A DNA stretch of 64,000 nucleotides from Glandiceps talaboti (GCF_964340395.1 NC_135553.1:5029501-5093500), one strand, 5' to 3'. Counted from the first letter of the stretch, positions 22,401-34,024 are shown. A program made the numbers and translations. The notes: generated by a model not told the origin, from the sequence alone.

Positions 22401-24002
22401 TGTCAGCTAAGCAGTATAGATAATGGTATACAGAAAATGAAAGAATTTATTCCTACTAAATTGTTCTGTTTACGATATGCTAGGTGTTCCACCTGCAATG
22501 CAAAAAGTCATGTTCAAAGGATTGATGAAGGATGAGAAAACATTAAGAGAACTAAAAGTTACCAAAGGAGCTAAAATGATGGTGGTTGGATCAACATTGA
22601 ATGACGTCATTGCTATAAATACACCTACTGCCGAGGCTGGCAAGGAGGATCAAACAGACACAGGTAAATACAGAATTGATTTCAACAGACGATTCCAAAT
22701 AAATCATCAGGCAATCTTGTGTACATGCTACCTTTAAGGAAAGTACACTGTTATGTACAGAAAATGACTTTGATTTTCAATCGATTTAAGACATGTCTGA
22801 AAGACATAGGGCTAATAATCCTAACCATTATAACAGTTTTGTCTGTAGCAATTGTACTATGAACATTGTGTACATCCTTAACTCAAATACCACCTGTACT
22901 GATCGCATTCATATTGTTTGGTTAAAAAACAAGGTTATGCACACAACCATAGTTGGCCCAGTGTTCTTCAGTCTTGTTTGACTCAACATTGGCAACAGAC
23001 ATAGAAAGAAGGAATCTGTTAAAAGTTACTATGTATACACATAATAATAATTGTGATGGGAAACTTGGATGGATTTGTAACTTGGGTAGATTGAACTTGC
23101 TTAAAGCCCTTAAGAAAAATGGGATTGACATTAATACATATGACCCTCCATATATTCTATACTGAGCAGGTCCAGCCAAAGAATCTTTGTCCAAGCAGAA
23201 GCAACATAAAAAAGTACTAGATAAGGGAAAACCTGATGACATAATGCCAGGTATTAAAGGAAAAAAGGTATGTAAGAAATAAAAATTGCACTGCACACAC
23301 TAATATAATACCAACAATCAAATGTAGATCTGGATATAATAGTGTACCCCTATTGTAAGTCACACTCACACTTTTCAATTTATAAGTTTATCCATACAGA
23401 AATATTGTTAGTGTCTTTGATTAGTGCTAATGTGTACGTTACAGATACTAGTCTACTGGGTACAGAAAATGACAGGACAGAGCCAGCAATAGCTGACGCC
23501 TGTTAATCACCAATGTGTCATTCATCATGCCAACACCCATGCCAGATTAAGACCTTTTATAAGTCACAGATATGGGTTCCATGACATCTTTACTTACATG
23601 TATAATGTGTAGTAGGAATGTTACTTGATGTAAAGATGGTCAACTTTCACACACAAAAACACTATGATTGAGGTGGTATTGCCAGTTATATAAATATTTA
23701 GCAACATAAAATAAATTTTCACTGTCTTTCCATCAGGAGCGACTCCCACCAGTTCCTGTGTCAGGAATGTTAAACAAAGCAGGCGGAAAAGTGAGACTGA
23801 CATTTAAATTGGAAGCTGATCAAGTTTGGATTGGCACAAAGGGTAAGTAAAGTATACATTATTATGTGCTGTGTAGATTTTTATCACAAGTAACAAAGCC
23901 AGTGAAGGTATAGGTTCACTCTCAGTATCTGTCTACCTGAATGTCAATGTTTACATATCTGCTTGTATGTCTATGTTAGTCTATGTCTGTCTGTATCTGA
24001 CT

Positions 24003-24033
<31 letters not shown>

Positions 24034-24842
24034 AGGCTGTCTGAATCTGTTTGCCTGCCAGCCAATCTGAATTCATGTCTGTGTCTCTGTGTGTCTCTGC
24101 CTTCATACCTTTCTGCCTATAACTGTAAGTGTCTGTCTGCCTGTCTGTCATAGTCTCTATTTGTCTGTTTTGTTTGTCTGTTTCTCTGACTATGTCTCTG
24201 TCTCTGCCTCTCTGTCTGCCTCAATAGTCCAGTAATTGAAATCCCCAAATTACTTTTTTTCTACAGAGAGAACAGAAAAACTCCCTATGGGAAGTATAAA
24301 GAACATTGTAAGTGAGGCAATAGAAGGGCATGAGGAATACCATATGATGGTAAGTAATAATTCTTTTTACTTGTATTTACAGCAAACCTGTATATTTCAT
24401 TTCAATGTGAAACTCACAACTTATTTCAAACGTCATGGCTAATACTAGATACATTTTCCCCCCTTTAAATATTTGGACATCGGAGATAGTTGGGATGTGT
24501 GCAATTAAAAGATGTGTCTGCCAGGCAGATCAACTTTTCTGGTCACCTTTTGTCATGATTGCACATCTGTGTCTGAGTACATGTGTATTTTAGCAACGAG
24601 TTAGCAATATAGCAACGGATTGATGTTGACTATAGTTTCATGAGTATTTCTGAAGTATAGGGATCATTTTCTAGCTTAGTTTGTTCAATTCACAAGATAT
24701 TGAATGTTTGTCATTTCTTTTATACTACAAGGCACTTCAACTAGGCCCTACAGAAGCCTCCAGGTATTGGATCTACTGGGTACCAGCACAGTATGTTGAT
24801 GCCATCAAAGATGCTATCCTAGGAAAATGGCAGTACTTCTGA
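19472..24842 (+). CDS. UBFD1: UBFD1, ubiquitin-like domain-containing protein
   Basis: Seven coding exons join in phase to 330 codons: 19472-19487, 21172-21570, 22484-22663, 23170-23267, 23737-23842, 24267-24349 and 24732-24842. The first exon is only 16 nt (MAEEL plus one base); the start is chosen because it splices in frame and its ATGGCGG context is typical of housekeeping genes. Residues 6-105 are acidic, Ser/Thr-rich and probably disordered. Residues 107-176 form the ubiquitin-like fold, including VPPAMQKVMFKGL and GAKMMVVGST. The C-terminal half contains KQKQHKKVLDKGKPDD, GGKVRLTFKLEADQVWIGTK and ERTEKLPMGSIKN, and ends VLGKWQYF-like (ILGKWQYF). These blocks are nearly invariant against human UBFD1 as recalled. 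Human UBFD1 is reported as a polyubiquitin-binding protein linked to NF-kB signalling; its detailed role is unclear. Intron 1 contains a 25-bp minisatellite and intron 2 a TATACT array. Confidence 0.96.
19914..19925 (-). promoter_or_regulatory. GGGGGCGCTGTG box in UBFD1 intron 1
   Basis: Read on the minus strand the sequence is GGACTGGGGGCGCTGTG, resembling the CTCF core (CCASYAGRKGGCRS) as well as the GGGCGCTGT motif near other start sites here. It lies about 430 bp downstream of the UBFD1 start codon. Functional status is inferred. Confidence 0.3.
20397..20889 (+). repeat. 25-bp minisatellite, about 20 copies, in UBFD1 intron 1
   Basis: The unit is close to GAGGTTCAACCATACTGCA followed by GTGTTT; units alternate between 24 and 25 bp and vary at a few sites. 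The first four units form a repeated dimer (TTCAACC/GCATTGG alternating with TCCAGTC/GCAGTG), so there is some higher-order structure. Most units contain CTGCAG or CTGCAT. The last unit merges into CAGTGTTCTCCCTA, which resembles a hAT-type terminus, so the array may derive from repeats inside a transposon. Confidence 0.95.
20883..21000 (+). mobile_element. Possible hAT-type terminus next to the minisatellite
   Basis: CAGTGTTCTCCCTATAATG begins with the CAGTG typical of hAT inverted ends and resembles a common invertebrate hAT end. No matching opposite end or 8-bp duplication was found nearby, so this is at most a solo end. Confidence 0.25.
22245..22402. repeat. TATACTA heptamer array in UBFD1 intron 2
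   Basis: Repeats of a 7-bp unit (ACTATAT and variants ATTATAT and ACTATTT) run for about 155 bp, 80 bp before exon 3. Variant units recur in blocks, suggesting block duplication. Confidence 0.92.
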
Positions 24843-26871
24843 TGATAGAGGGCGCCCTTGGCTATCCACCTTGAAATTTACATGACATATCTGTCAGACC
24901 TTGTGTAAGAAAAGGAAAACAGAGACTTTCCAATCCAAGAACAAGAAGTGGCACTTCAGATAAGGTTAACCTACATCTGAAGTCTAAACTAGATTAACCA
25001 GGATTTGTTTCTCTTTTTTGTAGAAACCTCAAAATGTAGTTTATTTGGTAGATCTTTCAGATCACATCTCAGTGTTATCAACATTGACTTTCAGATCACA
25101 TTTCAATGTTATAAGCATTTAGTTTGATATATAGAACAGTTAATTTCAGTTTCTAACTTTCAATGATGTGGCAGTACTACTGTAACTTTCATGTGAACTT
25201 GACGCAAGTAAAGTTAAACTCTTGTTAGTTTCTGTTTTTTTTATGCAATCATCCATGTAGGTTGATATTTATTGATTGTCAATTACTGTTCTAAGTTGAA
25301 ATTTATTTAGTGAATTTCTCTTTTTCTTTTTTTTTGAAAAATGAAATGCATAATCTGTGCAAATTTGAAATATTGCAAATACAACTATGCCTATCAGTAT
25401 GGTGCAAATTTTGGCCCTATTTCACCTCAGTCCTGTATTTGGGCATCAAATTTTAAGCTGTAAAATTCAATGGGGATGTGTTTAGTCATACTCTTTGGTG
25501 AGCCTACAGGTGTCAAATGTGTAATTATCACATGTAATCCTCAAATGTAATTGATCATTGTCCCGATATAACATTTTTGTCTGAAGTCATCCTGATGGAG
25601 GATGTGAAAGAGATTATAAAAGACATGTTTGTATGCTAAGTAGTACTATCTTATGCTAGATAATACTAGCTCTCTTGATGTATATCGTAACATGTACATT
25701 TTCCCTTTCAAGAATATCAAAATGCTGATGCTGGTCAGACAAAATATGCAGTAAATTCATGCAACAGAGCTCTTCAGTTCCCAGGGTTCCCCTAAGTGAA
25801 TCAATTTTGAATATCCAGGACTCCCCAAGTGATGTAAAGCAAGACTCACCAGTGAATATAATCAAACACACCCCTGCATATTTGTAGACAATTTGAATAT
25901 TAATTACAAAGGTATCTTTTTTCCCCAAATAGAACCTATGAGGGCGCCCTATTCTAAGTTATCTAATTGAATAGAATATTTATAGAAAATTGAAATATTG
26001 GTTTAATACAAATTTAAGCTCTTTTGTTGTATGAGAAGACAGGATTAAATGTAATACAATTCATTTCTAAATGTTTTTTTTGCAATATCTAGATTTTTGT
26101 ATGAAACAGGAAGACCTCATATAACATGGCTACGTTTGGCGTCACTTACCTTGCTTGGTAGTTTTACTGTATAAATCATTATTTTTCTGTTGCTTACAAA
26201 ATAACATCTAAAAAATCAATGACACCTGAAGAAAAATGTATTTCTGTAATGAGTAATGTAATGATTTAGAAGTGCTGACAGCTTGTGTTTCATAAAAACA
26301 TCACAAAGTTTGAGGAAAATACAGGAGGTAAGAATGTAGAACAGTGGACAATCTGTACCAAAGATGTATATTGTAACAAAGCTAGGAAGTTTGTGTTAAG
26401 GTGAGGTTAGGGATTTTGATATGTTAAGACCCCCTAGCATAAACCTGATTAGTACTCTTGACTCTAAATGGCCACCACTCTACTCTTGCCTCATACTGAG
26501 GGCACACAAGTGCTCATGAAATTGCTATCAAAGAGATCAGGCTGAACATTCCTACATAACTCAATGCTCAATATGACAGCTTCACTCATGTAAATCTATG
26601 TAGTATATCAACTCTGTGAAAACCTGAGTGTTTTCTTATTCCATGAAAGTCAATGAATAAATGATGATGATGATATGTCAGACATTTTTAGTATCCAGAT
26701 TCAACATGTTTATGCTGTGATGGATGCATTGGCTGCACGTTTTTTTTATGACACACAAATATGGTATAAACTGGTATACTTTATGAAAGATCAACATATT
26801 AATGGTTTTTGTCACCCAAGGAGTTTAGAGCCATTAATGACTGTAGTGTGTGTACATGTCTACAATATTAA

Positions 26872-27209
26872 AGGGACACAGGCTGAGTTAGACGGTTTTT
26901 ACTTTGGTTTGTAATACAAAATACATAAAACCATGGCTAAACTAATCAAGTATAGTGTTTACAACGATTCATGTAGCCATGATGTGTCACTTTTTACCAA
27001 CCATCCAACTCACACGTTGTTCATGTTTGATTTGTTGATACATACCAACAATTATGTCATCAAATCTTTCCTATATCGAAATACCAGGATTGAGTTATAC
27101 CAGTATCAAGTAACGAATGAGTGTGCTTCAGTAAGTAGAATACAATATGTAACACTTCGTAGGCAATAAAATTGCATCCAAAAACCGTCTAAACCCAGCC
27201 AGTACCCCT
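26872..27209. mobile_element. T2/Kolobok-type MITE with TTAA target duplications
   Basis: Both ends are flanked by TTAA (26868-26871 and 27210-27213). Read from each side the junctions are TTAAAGGGACACAGGCTG and TTAAAGGGGTACTGGCTG, with inverted ends of about 30 bp continuing to [23 protein letters not shown] at the junction is the mark of the T2 (Kolobok) MITE family described in Xenopus. The 338-bp interior has no coding capacity. Confidence 0.85.
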
Positions 27210-28354
27210 TTAATTCTATTCAATGGCATATTGTCAGGTTAATAAGGGAGATTTTGTGACTTTCCTTTCTTACACATTGCTTTTTTTCAGTCTGAAAAAG
27301 AAGATCTGTTTTGAAATGTCTATTCCATCTAGATAACTTTCTCAAAACAAAGCATTGTATAGTTTAAGTCTGTGAAGTCACTGTACAAGTAAACCTTGAA
27401 GGAAATAATTACTACACTGGAAAAATCACTGAAGCTAGAACAATGAATCAAAACAATTTGTAATCCTAACAAACCAAACAATTACGTGAAAATATGTCGG
27501 TGTGAAATTTTACAAGTGGAAGAGCACACTCTAAATTCTTAATGAAAATCAACAAACTTGGTATAAAGTTAAAATCATCTACTTTATATTCACCATAGAT
27601 ATAGTATCATAATAAGACATGTTTATTACATATACTGATATGTATAAAGCTAAAGAACATACCTACAACTTCTGTGATCTACCACTTCCTGATAACACAT
27701 CATACAGTTGTTTATACCGTAGACTCTCCAACATCTGTGTTTATGCCATCAATGTAGTCGGCAGCAAATGAATCAATCAATCATTTCATTCAAACTAAGA
27801 TTACCGTTTTGCATATTTACCTGATGTGTATCCAAGAGTCATCTCATTACCGAAACAACAATTTTTTTCTTAACTGTTTAACTTCACACCTGTATAGCCC
27901 ATAGAACAATATTTCCCAGTAAAGGTTTAGTACCATGCTTACCATCTGAAACTCCTACTTGACAAGCATCAACCATATTAAAAACATGAGTTTGCTGAAT
28001 TCTGTTGGATGAAAACTACACTGAATAATTCTGAAAAATTTCACAGATTAAAATAAAACAGATTATGTCATATATGAGTACATGGTTGTATTTCACAATA
28101 TCTTTTCTTTCAGTTTTAGTTATGTACAACTCTTGTGCAGAAAGTACCATCTCCAGTATACCTTTTCTCTGTAGATTTCCAAGTAGCAATAATTTGTTGT
28201 AGCTCCATATAGTAATCCATTGGTGTAAACTTTACTTCTTGGTATAATAAATGTTGAACAGCTTTTCACTAGTGCGGAATTTTGATGTGTTCTTTTTTTC
28301 TAGAGTATATATTCACGCGTCAGTCAGCTGTCCCACCAAAACTACCACTACCAC

Positions 28355-28355
<1 letters not shown>

Positions 28356-28403
<48 letters not shown>

Positions 28404-28414
28404 CACCACCACCA
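28356..28414 (+). repeat. (ACT)n-(ACC)n trinucleotide tract
   Basis: A run of ACT units changes to ACC units. Its reading frames give poly-Tyr and poly-His and are not genes. A CTGT/CCTG-rich microsatellite follows at about 28515-28640. Confidence 0.95.
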
Positions 28415-28876
28415 CTTCTACATCATAACGTGTCAATATAACATGTGTGATGTTATTATATGTGGATGTTCAATCCCTAACTGAACTAAACTAAAACTGG
28501 TACTACATGACGTGTGTGTGTGTGTGTCTGTCTGTCTGTCTCTCTGCCTGCTTGTTTGCCTGCCTGCCTGTCTGTCTGTGTCTATCAGTCTTGCAGTGTC
28601 TGTCTCTGTCTGTGTCTATGTGTCTGTGTCAACATAAGGATGTATGCCAAACTACCTTGGCCAATGTCATAGCCCATACGTATATATTTGTCAATCAGTG
28701 AAAGTAAAAAATTAATAAATACAAACTGGTATTATGCTGGTTTAATGTGGCTGCCATAAATTTGTCAGGAAAACTGCTGTGAACTCATTCAATGTTGTAA
28801 TCTGTTTCAACATGATAGTTGTTTATAGTCTAGTTAATTACTATATGCTGTAGTCGAGGTGATCGTAACGCACGAC

Positions 28877-28929
28877 TAGTTGGTGGTGGTGGTGGTGGTG
28901 GTGGTGGTGGTGGTGGTGGTGGTGGTGGG
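28877..28929 (+). repeat. (TGG)n microsatellite
   Basis: About 17 perfect TGG units, lying just before the 21-bp inverted repeat and about 470 bp upstream of the MSRB1 start codon. Confidence 0.95.
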
Positions 28930-28937
28930 AGAAGTCG

Positions 28938-29027
28938 AGTTCCTGACGACCGTATTCCAATTTCACACTACGTTACATGTATCTTCACACAATGTGTGTA
29001 ATCTAGGGAATACGGTCGTCAGGAACT
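28938..29027. repeat. Perfect 21-bp inverted repeat forming a hairpin
   Basis: 28938-28958 (containing TTCCTGACGACCGTATTCC) is the exact reverse complement of 29007-29027, with a 48-nt loop that itself contains CACACAATGTGTG. It lies about 370 bp upstream of the MSRB1 start codon. It may be the core of a small MITE or a transcribed hairpin. Confidence 0.9.
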
Positions 29028-29263
29028 AGGCTATGGATGGTGGGAGTGGTTATATACCCGGGGGTTTATACTTTCTAGATTCTCCTTATCTGGGAAAGGG
29101 AATATTCAATTTCAAAACAGATTTACTACCAATTGCAATTTTAATGAAGCATTAGCAGCATGATCACAGTCCCTCTAGAAAGGGACCTAGAGAGGGACAC
29201 CCCCTCCCCGGGGGACGTCCTCCCGTTATATGCGAGCTGCGTCCCAATGAACTTTGACATTTA

Positions 29264-29275
29264 AACAGCGCCCTC
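29264..29275 (-). promoter_or_regulatory. GGGCGCTGTT box upstream of MSRB1
   Basis: On the minus strand this reads TATGAGGGCGCTGTTTAAA, 120-130 bp upstream of the MSRB1 start codon. It is the same motif seen near SRSF2, UBFD1 and the THUMPD1/POLDIP3 pair. It also resembles the right half of a CTCF site. Confidence 0.35.
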
Positions 29276-29393
29276 ATATCCTGATAAACAATATTTATTA
29301 CCGTATACGGTATTACATCTCAGACGTCGTTTCATAAGGATACGGACCAGCAACGGTATTCCTAGTGCATACTCCCCTATTTTAAACTTAAAA

Positions 29394-32300
29394 ATGTCGT
29401 TCTGCTCGTGGTTTGGTGGCGAAAAGTACCGGGATCATTTTGATGCAGGTAAGAAGTTAAGTTGGAAGAAACAGGTTATGAAAGTGTAACGTAAAAATCG
29501 TCCAACGTACTAGTACAAGATACTGACACTGTGTTCTTCTTCAGCCAACGGACGTGGACGGAACCGAACCCGGGGGGCGGACGTTTTTGATAGATTTTTT
29601 ATCACCTTCTGATCACTCAAACTATGTTTATGGCATTAAAAAATGCAATACCAAGTTATTATTTGCTATATGCGTCTAGTAGGGAGGACCTATGATAGAT
29701 CCGGGAGTGTATGCATGCATGATTAGAATGCAATGATTCGTACTAAGAATGAGTCATCATGAGTTCCAATGAAAGTTATATATGAAAACGAGGAAGTGGT
29801 TCACATAACTTCAAATTAAAGGCAAAAGCTTCACAGCTGTGAGCCTTCCCATGAGTTTCGTGTATTTTGTTATAAGCAGATACATTTTTATGAAGATTTT
29901 AAATCATACTGAAGTCACAAAATAATTTTGGATATATTTTACTGTAGACACGTGTCTGACAAAACACATACTAGTACCAGTACTGTCTAAAACAGCTGGT
30001 ATAATAATTGCATTTGTTTAATAATTGTCTCTTATCAATGTAACCCCTCTCAAATATAGGGACTTATGCATGTTCAAAATGTGGCTATGAGTTATTCTCC
30101 AGTAAAAAGAAATATGATCACTCATCCCCCTGGCCAGCATTCACAGAAACTGTTCATAAAGACAGCGTATCTAGAAGACCAGAGAGTGCAACAGCCATAA
30201 AGGTAAAGTGCATTTATTAGACACATACATAACCTTATCATAAGTGAATGGGTCAGTGTAGGCTTGTCTTGTCAGTGAACTAGGGCCTACTATCTCATTA
30301 TTTATTTGAATGCATTGTTTGAGACCACTTGGATCTCTGACTCACTGAGAACAGAGTCATACTGACCAAATGTATCTGACGCCATACTCAAGTCAAAGCC
30401 TCCTCGGACTTGGCCTTCTGATAGACATGATCTGATGTCAAGTGATTGAGAATGAATCAGTATTCTGATTGTAGTATTAACTGTATGATCTGACAGAGAA
30501 AGGAAATATTAGTAGTAGGGAAGCCAGCTTGTCAAGTCTAACCACTCAGTTTTGTATGAGAAAAGGTGATTCATTTAGTTGATATCAGGTACATTCAATT
30601 TAATACACTGCTTATAAATGCAATACAGACCATGTTTGTGTTTTTTGGTGAGGGCCCAGTGGAAGAAATCAGAATTACTTAAATGCATTCTTGCAAACCA
30701 GAGCTATTATTTCTTCGAAATAAAACAGTAGGGACCAGCTTGTTAAGAACGGTACCGTAAAACGGTCATGGTTTGCGACGATGCTTAAATGCTTACCTCT
30801 CTTTGCTGCTGTAGTATTTTGTGTGCAGTTCTCTTGTGATTGTTATCAATTTTGACCAAATGTTCAATTGAAAATCAAAGTAATAAGAAAGTTAGATCAT
30901 GCAGTTGATAGTTGAAGACATTACATGTAATAAATTATACTCCTACTTCCTTGTTGCTACCAACCCCTCGTCACTATAATGGTATAATCCATCCTCTTTT
31001 GAATAGGTAGGACGTACATAACCAAAATATAGGAAGAGTACAGACAACAAATTCAAGGAACAATTCCCTCCTACTTCCTTATCCTGTCAATTCCATTGTA
31101 ATCATACCAACAAAGAAAGTAACTGAATCTGTTTGGAGGTGGGGGGGGGGGGGGTGAATGGTCTATAATTTTAAGATTAGAGTTGTGAAAGTGAGTGTCA
31201 CATCCTGCTGAGTCACTGTGCTAAAAATAATGCAGACATTTGGTTTCAAGGTGAGAGATTGAGTAGCCTAACATCTTGTACATCAACACTCTCCTTGTCA
31301 CTGTGCCATCTAATGGAACACAACAAATTTTGATGTTGGTCAAAATGATAAAAACTAAGTTTCCTTGTGAGTCAAGACACACAGTAAGAGGTATGGGGAA
31401 CATCAAATTTGATGGATCACAAGAAATAGCTGTGTGACAAATTGGCTTGAGGCACATTGCTCCTAGTACAGTTCTAAGTACAGCATACACAATGGCTGCA
31501 TGTTGATAATATCTCACGTTGTATCGTGTGATGGATGTTGACTGGCCAAATCTCAAAAACATTGTTTGTCCAGGCTGTAACTATGGATATAAATTTTGAC
31601 AAATCTAAAGAACTAGCATATTCTAATGATATGAAACATACTTAGGATTTCCTTCTAAAACTTTACAACACAAAGTGAATAATGTAGAGATATAAACCTA
31701 GGGAAAACAAGTATATTTGATGTTGTAATAAATGGTGCAAAGGTTGAGTGAACCCCATAACTTTTAGACACTGTTTTCAATGTTGTGAATTCTAATATAT
31801 GAATAGTCAAAGTTCAGCTGATAGACTGAAGAAATGTCAGATGTTTGAAAGGTTGTCAACCATACAACATATTGCAATACATAAACATGTATGTACATGT
31901 GATAAACCAAGTTATTTTTATCTAACACTTTGCACTATTAGGACACAATCAGTGTCTCACCCAGTTTTTCCAAACAGTGGGTTACTCTACTTACTGTCAA
32001 CCAGGCCTTTTAATTTTGGGGTCATCCTGAAATATTGGGGATAAGCAGAACATGGCTAATTTATCCTTAAAGTGTGCCATCATAATATATGAAATGATAT
32101 ATGGTAGTGATCTAGTTACAAGTTGAACCAAAATATTGATTATTTAGCAGTGACTTCATTCATCTTGGAGAACTTAATGTATTATGTAAGGCACACCATG
32201 ACAGGGTGCCTTCACACATCAGTCAACCCAAAGCTGGTCGATGAGCGGGTAGCGAGATTGTGAATCTTCCAGTATAGACTGTCAACAGTCATTCCTGCCT

Positions 32301-34024
32301 TTTTTGCTACGTTTTATCTAAAACTAAAGTCGTCACCTTGCTACGATCCAAAGCAATGCATTAGTATTCAGTGCTACCGAGCAAGGCAACGAGTTTGTTT
32401 TAGATGAAAAGTAGCAATAAAGGCATGAACGACTGTTGACAGTCTACGTACAGTATAAACTTTGTGATATTCAGGTGATAAAGTGGCTCACCTATGTTAT
32501 ACAATCAACACATGTAATATGTTATTATAACATTCATGTAGACAGGAAGCGCCTCCCTTGTTTCCATTTATGCAAAGCACTCACCATTTGTTGGGAGCTT
32601 ATGAGTGGTTACATAGTTCTCTATAGTGGTCTAAGCATAAGTGAAAACAGTGATGGATCTTTCAGTCTGACTTTCATGTAGTACTTTTTATTCAATGTTC
32701 CATCATATAAGATGTAGTCAGCTTCAAAATGAAAACAGACATAAACTTTAAAAGTTCCCATAAAACATAAAAGTTTTGGTTACATAAGTGAAAACAGTTA
32801 CGGCTCATTCAGTCTAAATAACGTTCACGCAGTACCTTTTATTCAATGTTCCATCGTGTAAAATACAATCTGCTTCAAATGAAAACAGACAAGAACTTTA
32901 AAAAGTCCTCCAGAAATACTTCCTTTCCATTGGATTCTCCTGGTTCAGTGGTTGAACCCTGAGTTGAACAGTTAGCCTCACTTACATTTCCATGTGTTTA
33001 TTCCATGTGTAGTTCAACATTTAACATCACAGTTGTTAAAGTTGTGTTTTTTAAAAAAACATCTGTGTGCAAGTTGTTGAGCAAGAGTTTATAATACCTG
33101 ATTTGTCTTTACTCTGCAGGTATCTTGTGGCAAATGTGGAAATGGTTTGGGGCATGAGTTCTTGGGTGATGGTCCAAAGGCCGGACAGTCACGTTTTTGA
33201 ATATTCTCTGCCTCATTGGAGTTCAAGGCCAGCAAAGGTAGGTTTTGACTATCCCCTCATAATTATTGACCATGATGTCATAAATTACAATTACCATTCT
33301 GAAGTGTCATGCAAATCAAGTTGAAAGTTTATCTCCAATAAAGACCCAACAATTTGAGGTTGGTGAATGATACATGGAGAATATGTTGACATACAGCAAT
33401 ATATGGCAGCTCAGACCACTAAAAGGAAGACAATATTATCTGATGCTTTTAACAATTTACCACTTTCATGTCAATTTTTGTGAGCCACATATGGCAATCC
33501 CAAAGGTGTGTAACAGAAAATAATACAACCCTGCAAGAATTCTATATTGCTTCCAATCAATATCTTGCCTTGGAAGCCAGGAAAATGTCAAACTTTGTTC
33601 TTGGAAGAGGTATTTGGGCACTTAAAACAACTAGTGGACAGCAGGTTTACAATTCAGTGTATTAAAATTTGCCTAGAAATGGCAACTGATAGACTACTGT
33701 GACGTCATATGGGGATCATGATAAGTTGACCATTCTACACCAACATGCATTGAATCATACCCCAAGCATAGCATTGTTCAATCAGTCATGAAGCTTAAAA
33801 AGTGAGTCATTTCTGACATTATTAGTGTAAGTGACTCACAGGACTTTGAGGTCTGTCTGTTATACACTATTCTTAAATCACAAAAAGTAACTGCAATTAC
33901 TAAAAAATCTACAGCATTGGCAGTTCATTGCGAGCAAGATTTCAAAAGTGACATGCTTTGTATACCGTAACAATATTGTCTTTTAATTACAGGCATGGCC
34001 AATGGAACCAGTGAGGCAAAGTAA
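29394..34024 (+). CDS. MSRB1: MSRB1 (selenoprotein R), methionine-R-sulfoxide reductase with in-frame TGA
   Basis: Four coding exons, 29394-29448, 30060-30202, 33120-33237 and 33993-34024, join in phase to 115 residues if TGA at 33198-33200 is read as selenocysteine (human 116). The protein starts [16 protein letters not shown] and contains [30 protein letters not shown] and [18 protein letters not shown]. The Zn-binding Cys pairs are C23/C26 and C69/C72. The active site is [13 protein letters not shown] with Sec at residue 93 (human 95), and Cys4 is the likely resolving residue. It reduces methionine-R-sulfoxide in proteins, in cytosol and nucleus. Coding similarity and correct splicing continue after the TGA to a TAA at 34022-34024, so the gene is intact and not a pseudogene. 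A SECIS element must be in the 3' UTR but could not be firmly placed by eye. Confidence 0.97.
31299..31459. mobile_element. hAT-type MITE, copy 1, in MSRB1 intron 2
   Basis: Ends CACTGTGCCATCTAATG and CAAATTGGCTTGAGGCACATTG (shown as two pieces: CAAATTGGCTTG, AGGCACATTG) are diverged inverted repeats. Flanking 8-bp direct repeats are CTCCTTGT and CTCCTAGT (7 of 8 identical). The interior matches the copy at 36833-37001. The 161-bp size and 8-bp duplication identify a non-autonomous hAT element, older than the other copy judging by its divergence. Confidence 0.8.
32277..32444. mobile_element. TA-flanked foldback MITE in MSRB1 intron 2
   Basis: The arms begin GACTGTCAACAGTC on the left and, reversed from the right, GACTGTCAACAGTCGTTC. 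They pair over about 65 bp each, including CTTTTTTGCTAC/GTAGCAATAAAG. Each side is bounded by TA (32275-32276 and 32445-32446), the target of Tc1/mariner-like transposases. The 168-bp element is almost all inverted arm and would fold into one long hairpin if transcribed within the MSRB1 intron. Confidence 0.8.
32634..32910. repeat. Diverged ~150-bp tandem duplication in MSRB1 intron 2
   Basis: Two adjacent blocks share CATAAGTGAAAACAGT, then TCAGTCT, then TTTTATTCAATGTTCCATC, then GAAAACAGACA, in the same order and spacing. The block starts are near 32636 and 32784. Divergence is noticeable, so the duplication is not recent. Confidence 0.8.
33198..33200 (+). other. MSRB1: Selenocysteine codon (recoded TGA)
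   Basis: TGA follows CGT TTT (RF) and precedes ATA TTC TCT (IFS), the catalytic selenocysteine position of MSRB1. Family conservation continues on both sides in the same frame and exon. Confidence 0.95.

Larger units (their letters stand above)
24843..29393. other. Intergenic region between UBFD1 and MSRB1
   Basis: It includes the UBFD1 3' UTR, a T2-type MITE (26872-27209), (ACT)n, CTGT-rich and (TGG)n microsatellites around 28350-28930, and a perfect 21-bp inverted pair (28938-28958 and 29007-29027). No other gene is visible; open frames inside 26675-27169 are in or next to the MITE. Confidence 0.7.

Noticed and set aside
26675-27169. Two plus-strand frames of 78-79 codons
   Set aside because: The second lies entirely inside the T2-type MITE and the first runs into it; neither resembles protein.
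33198-33200. TGA in MSRB1 as a sign of a pseudogene
   Set aside because: It is exactly the selenocysteine position of the family, and conserved coding sequence continues after it.
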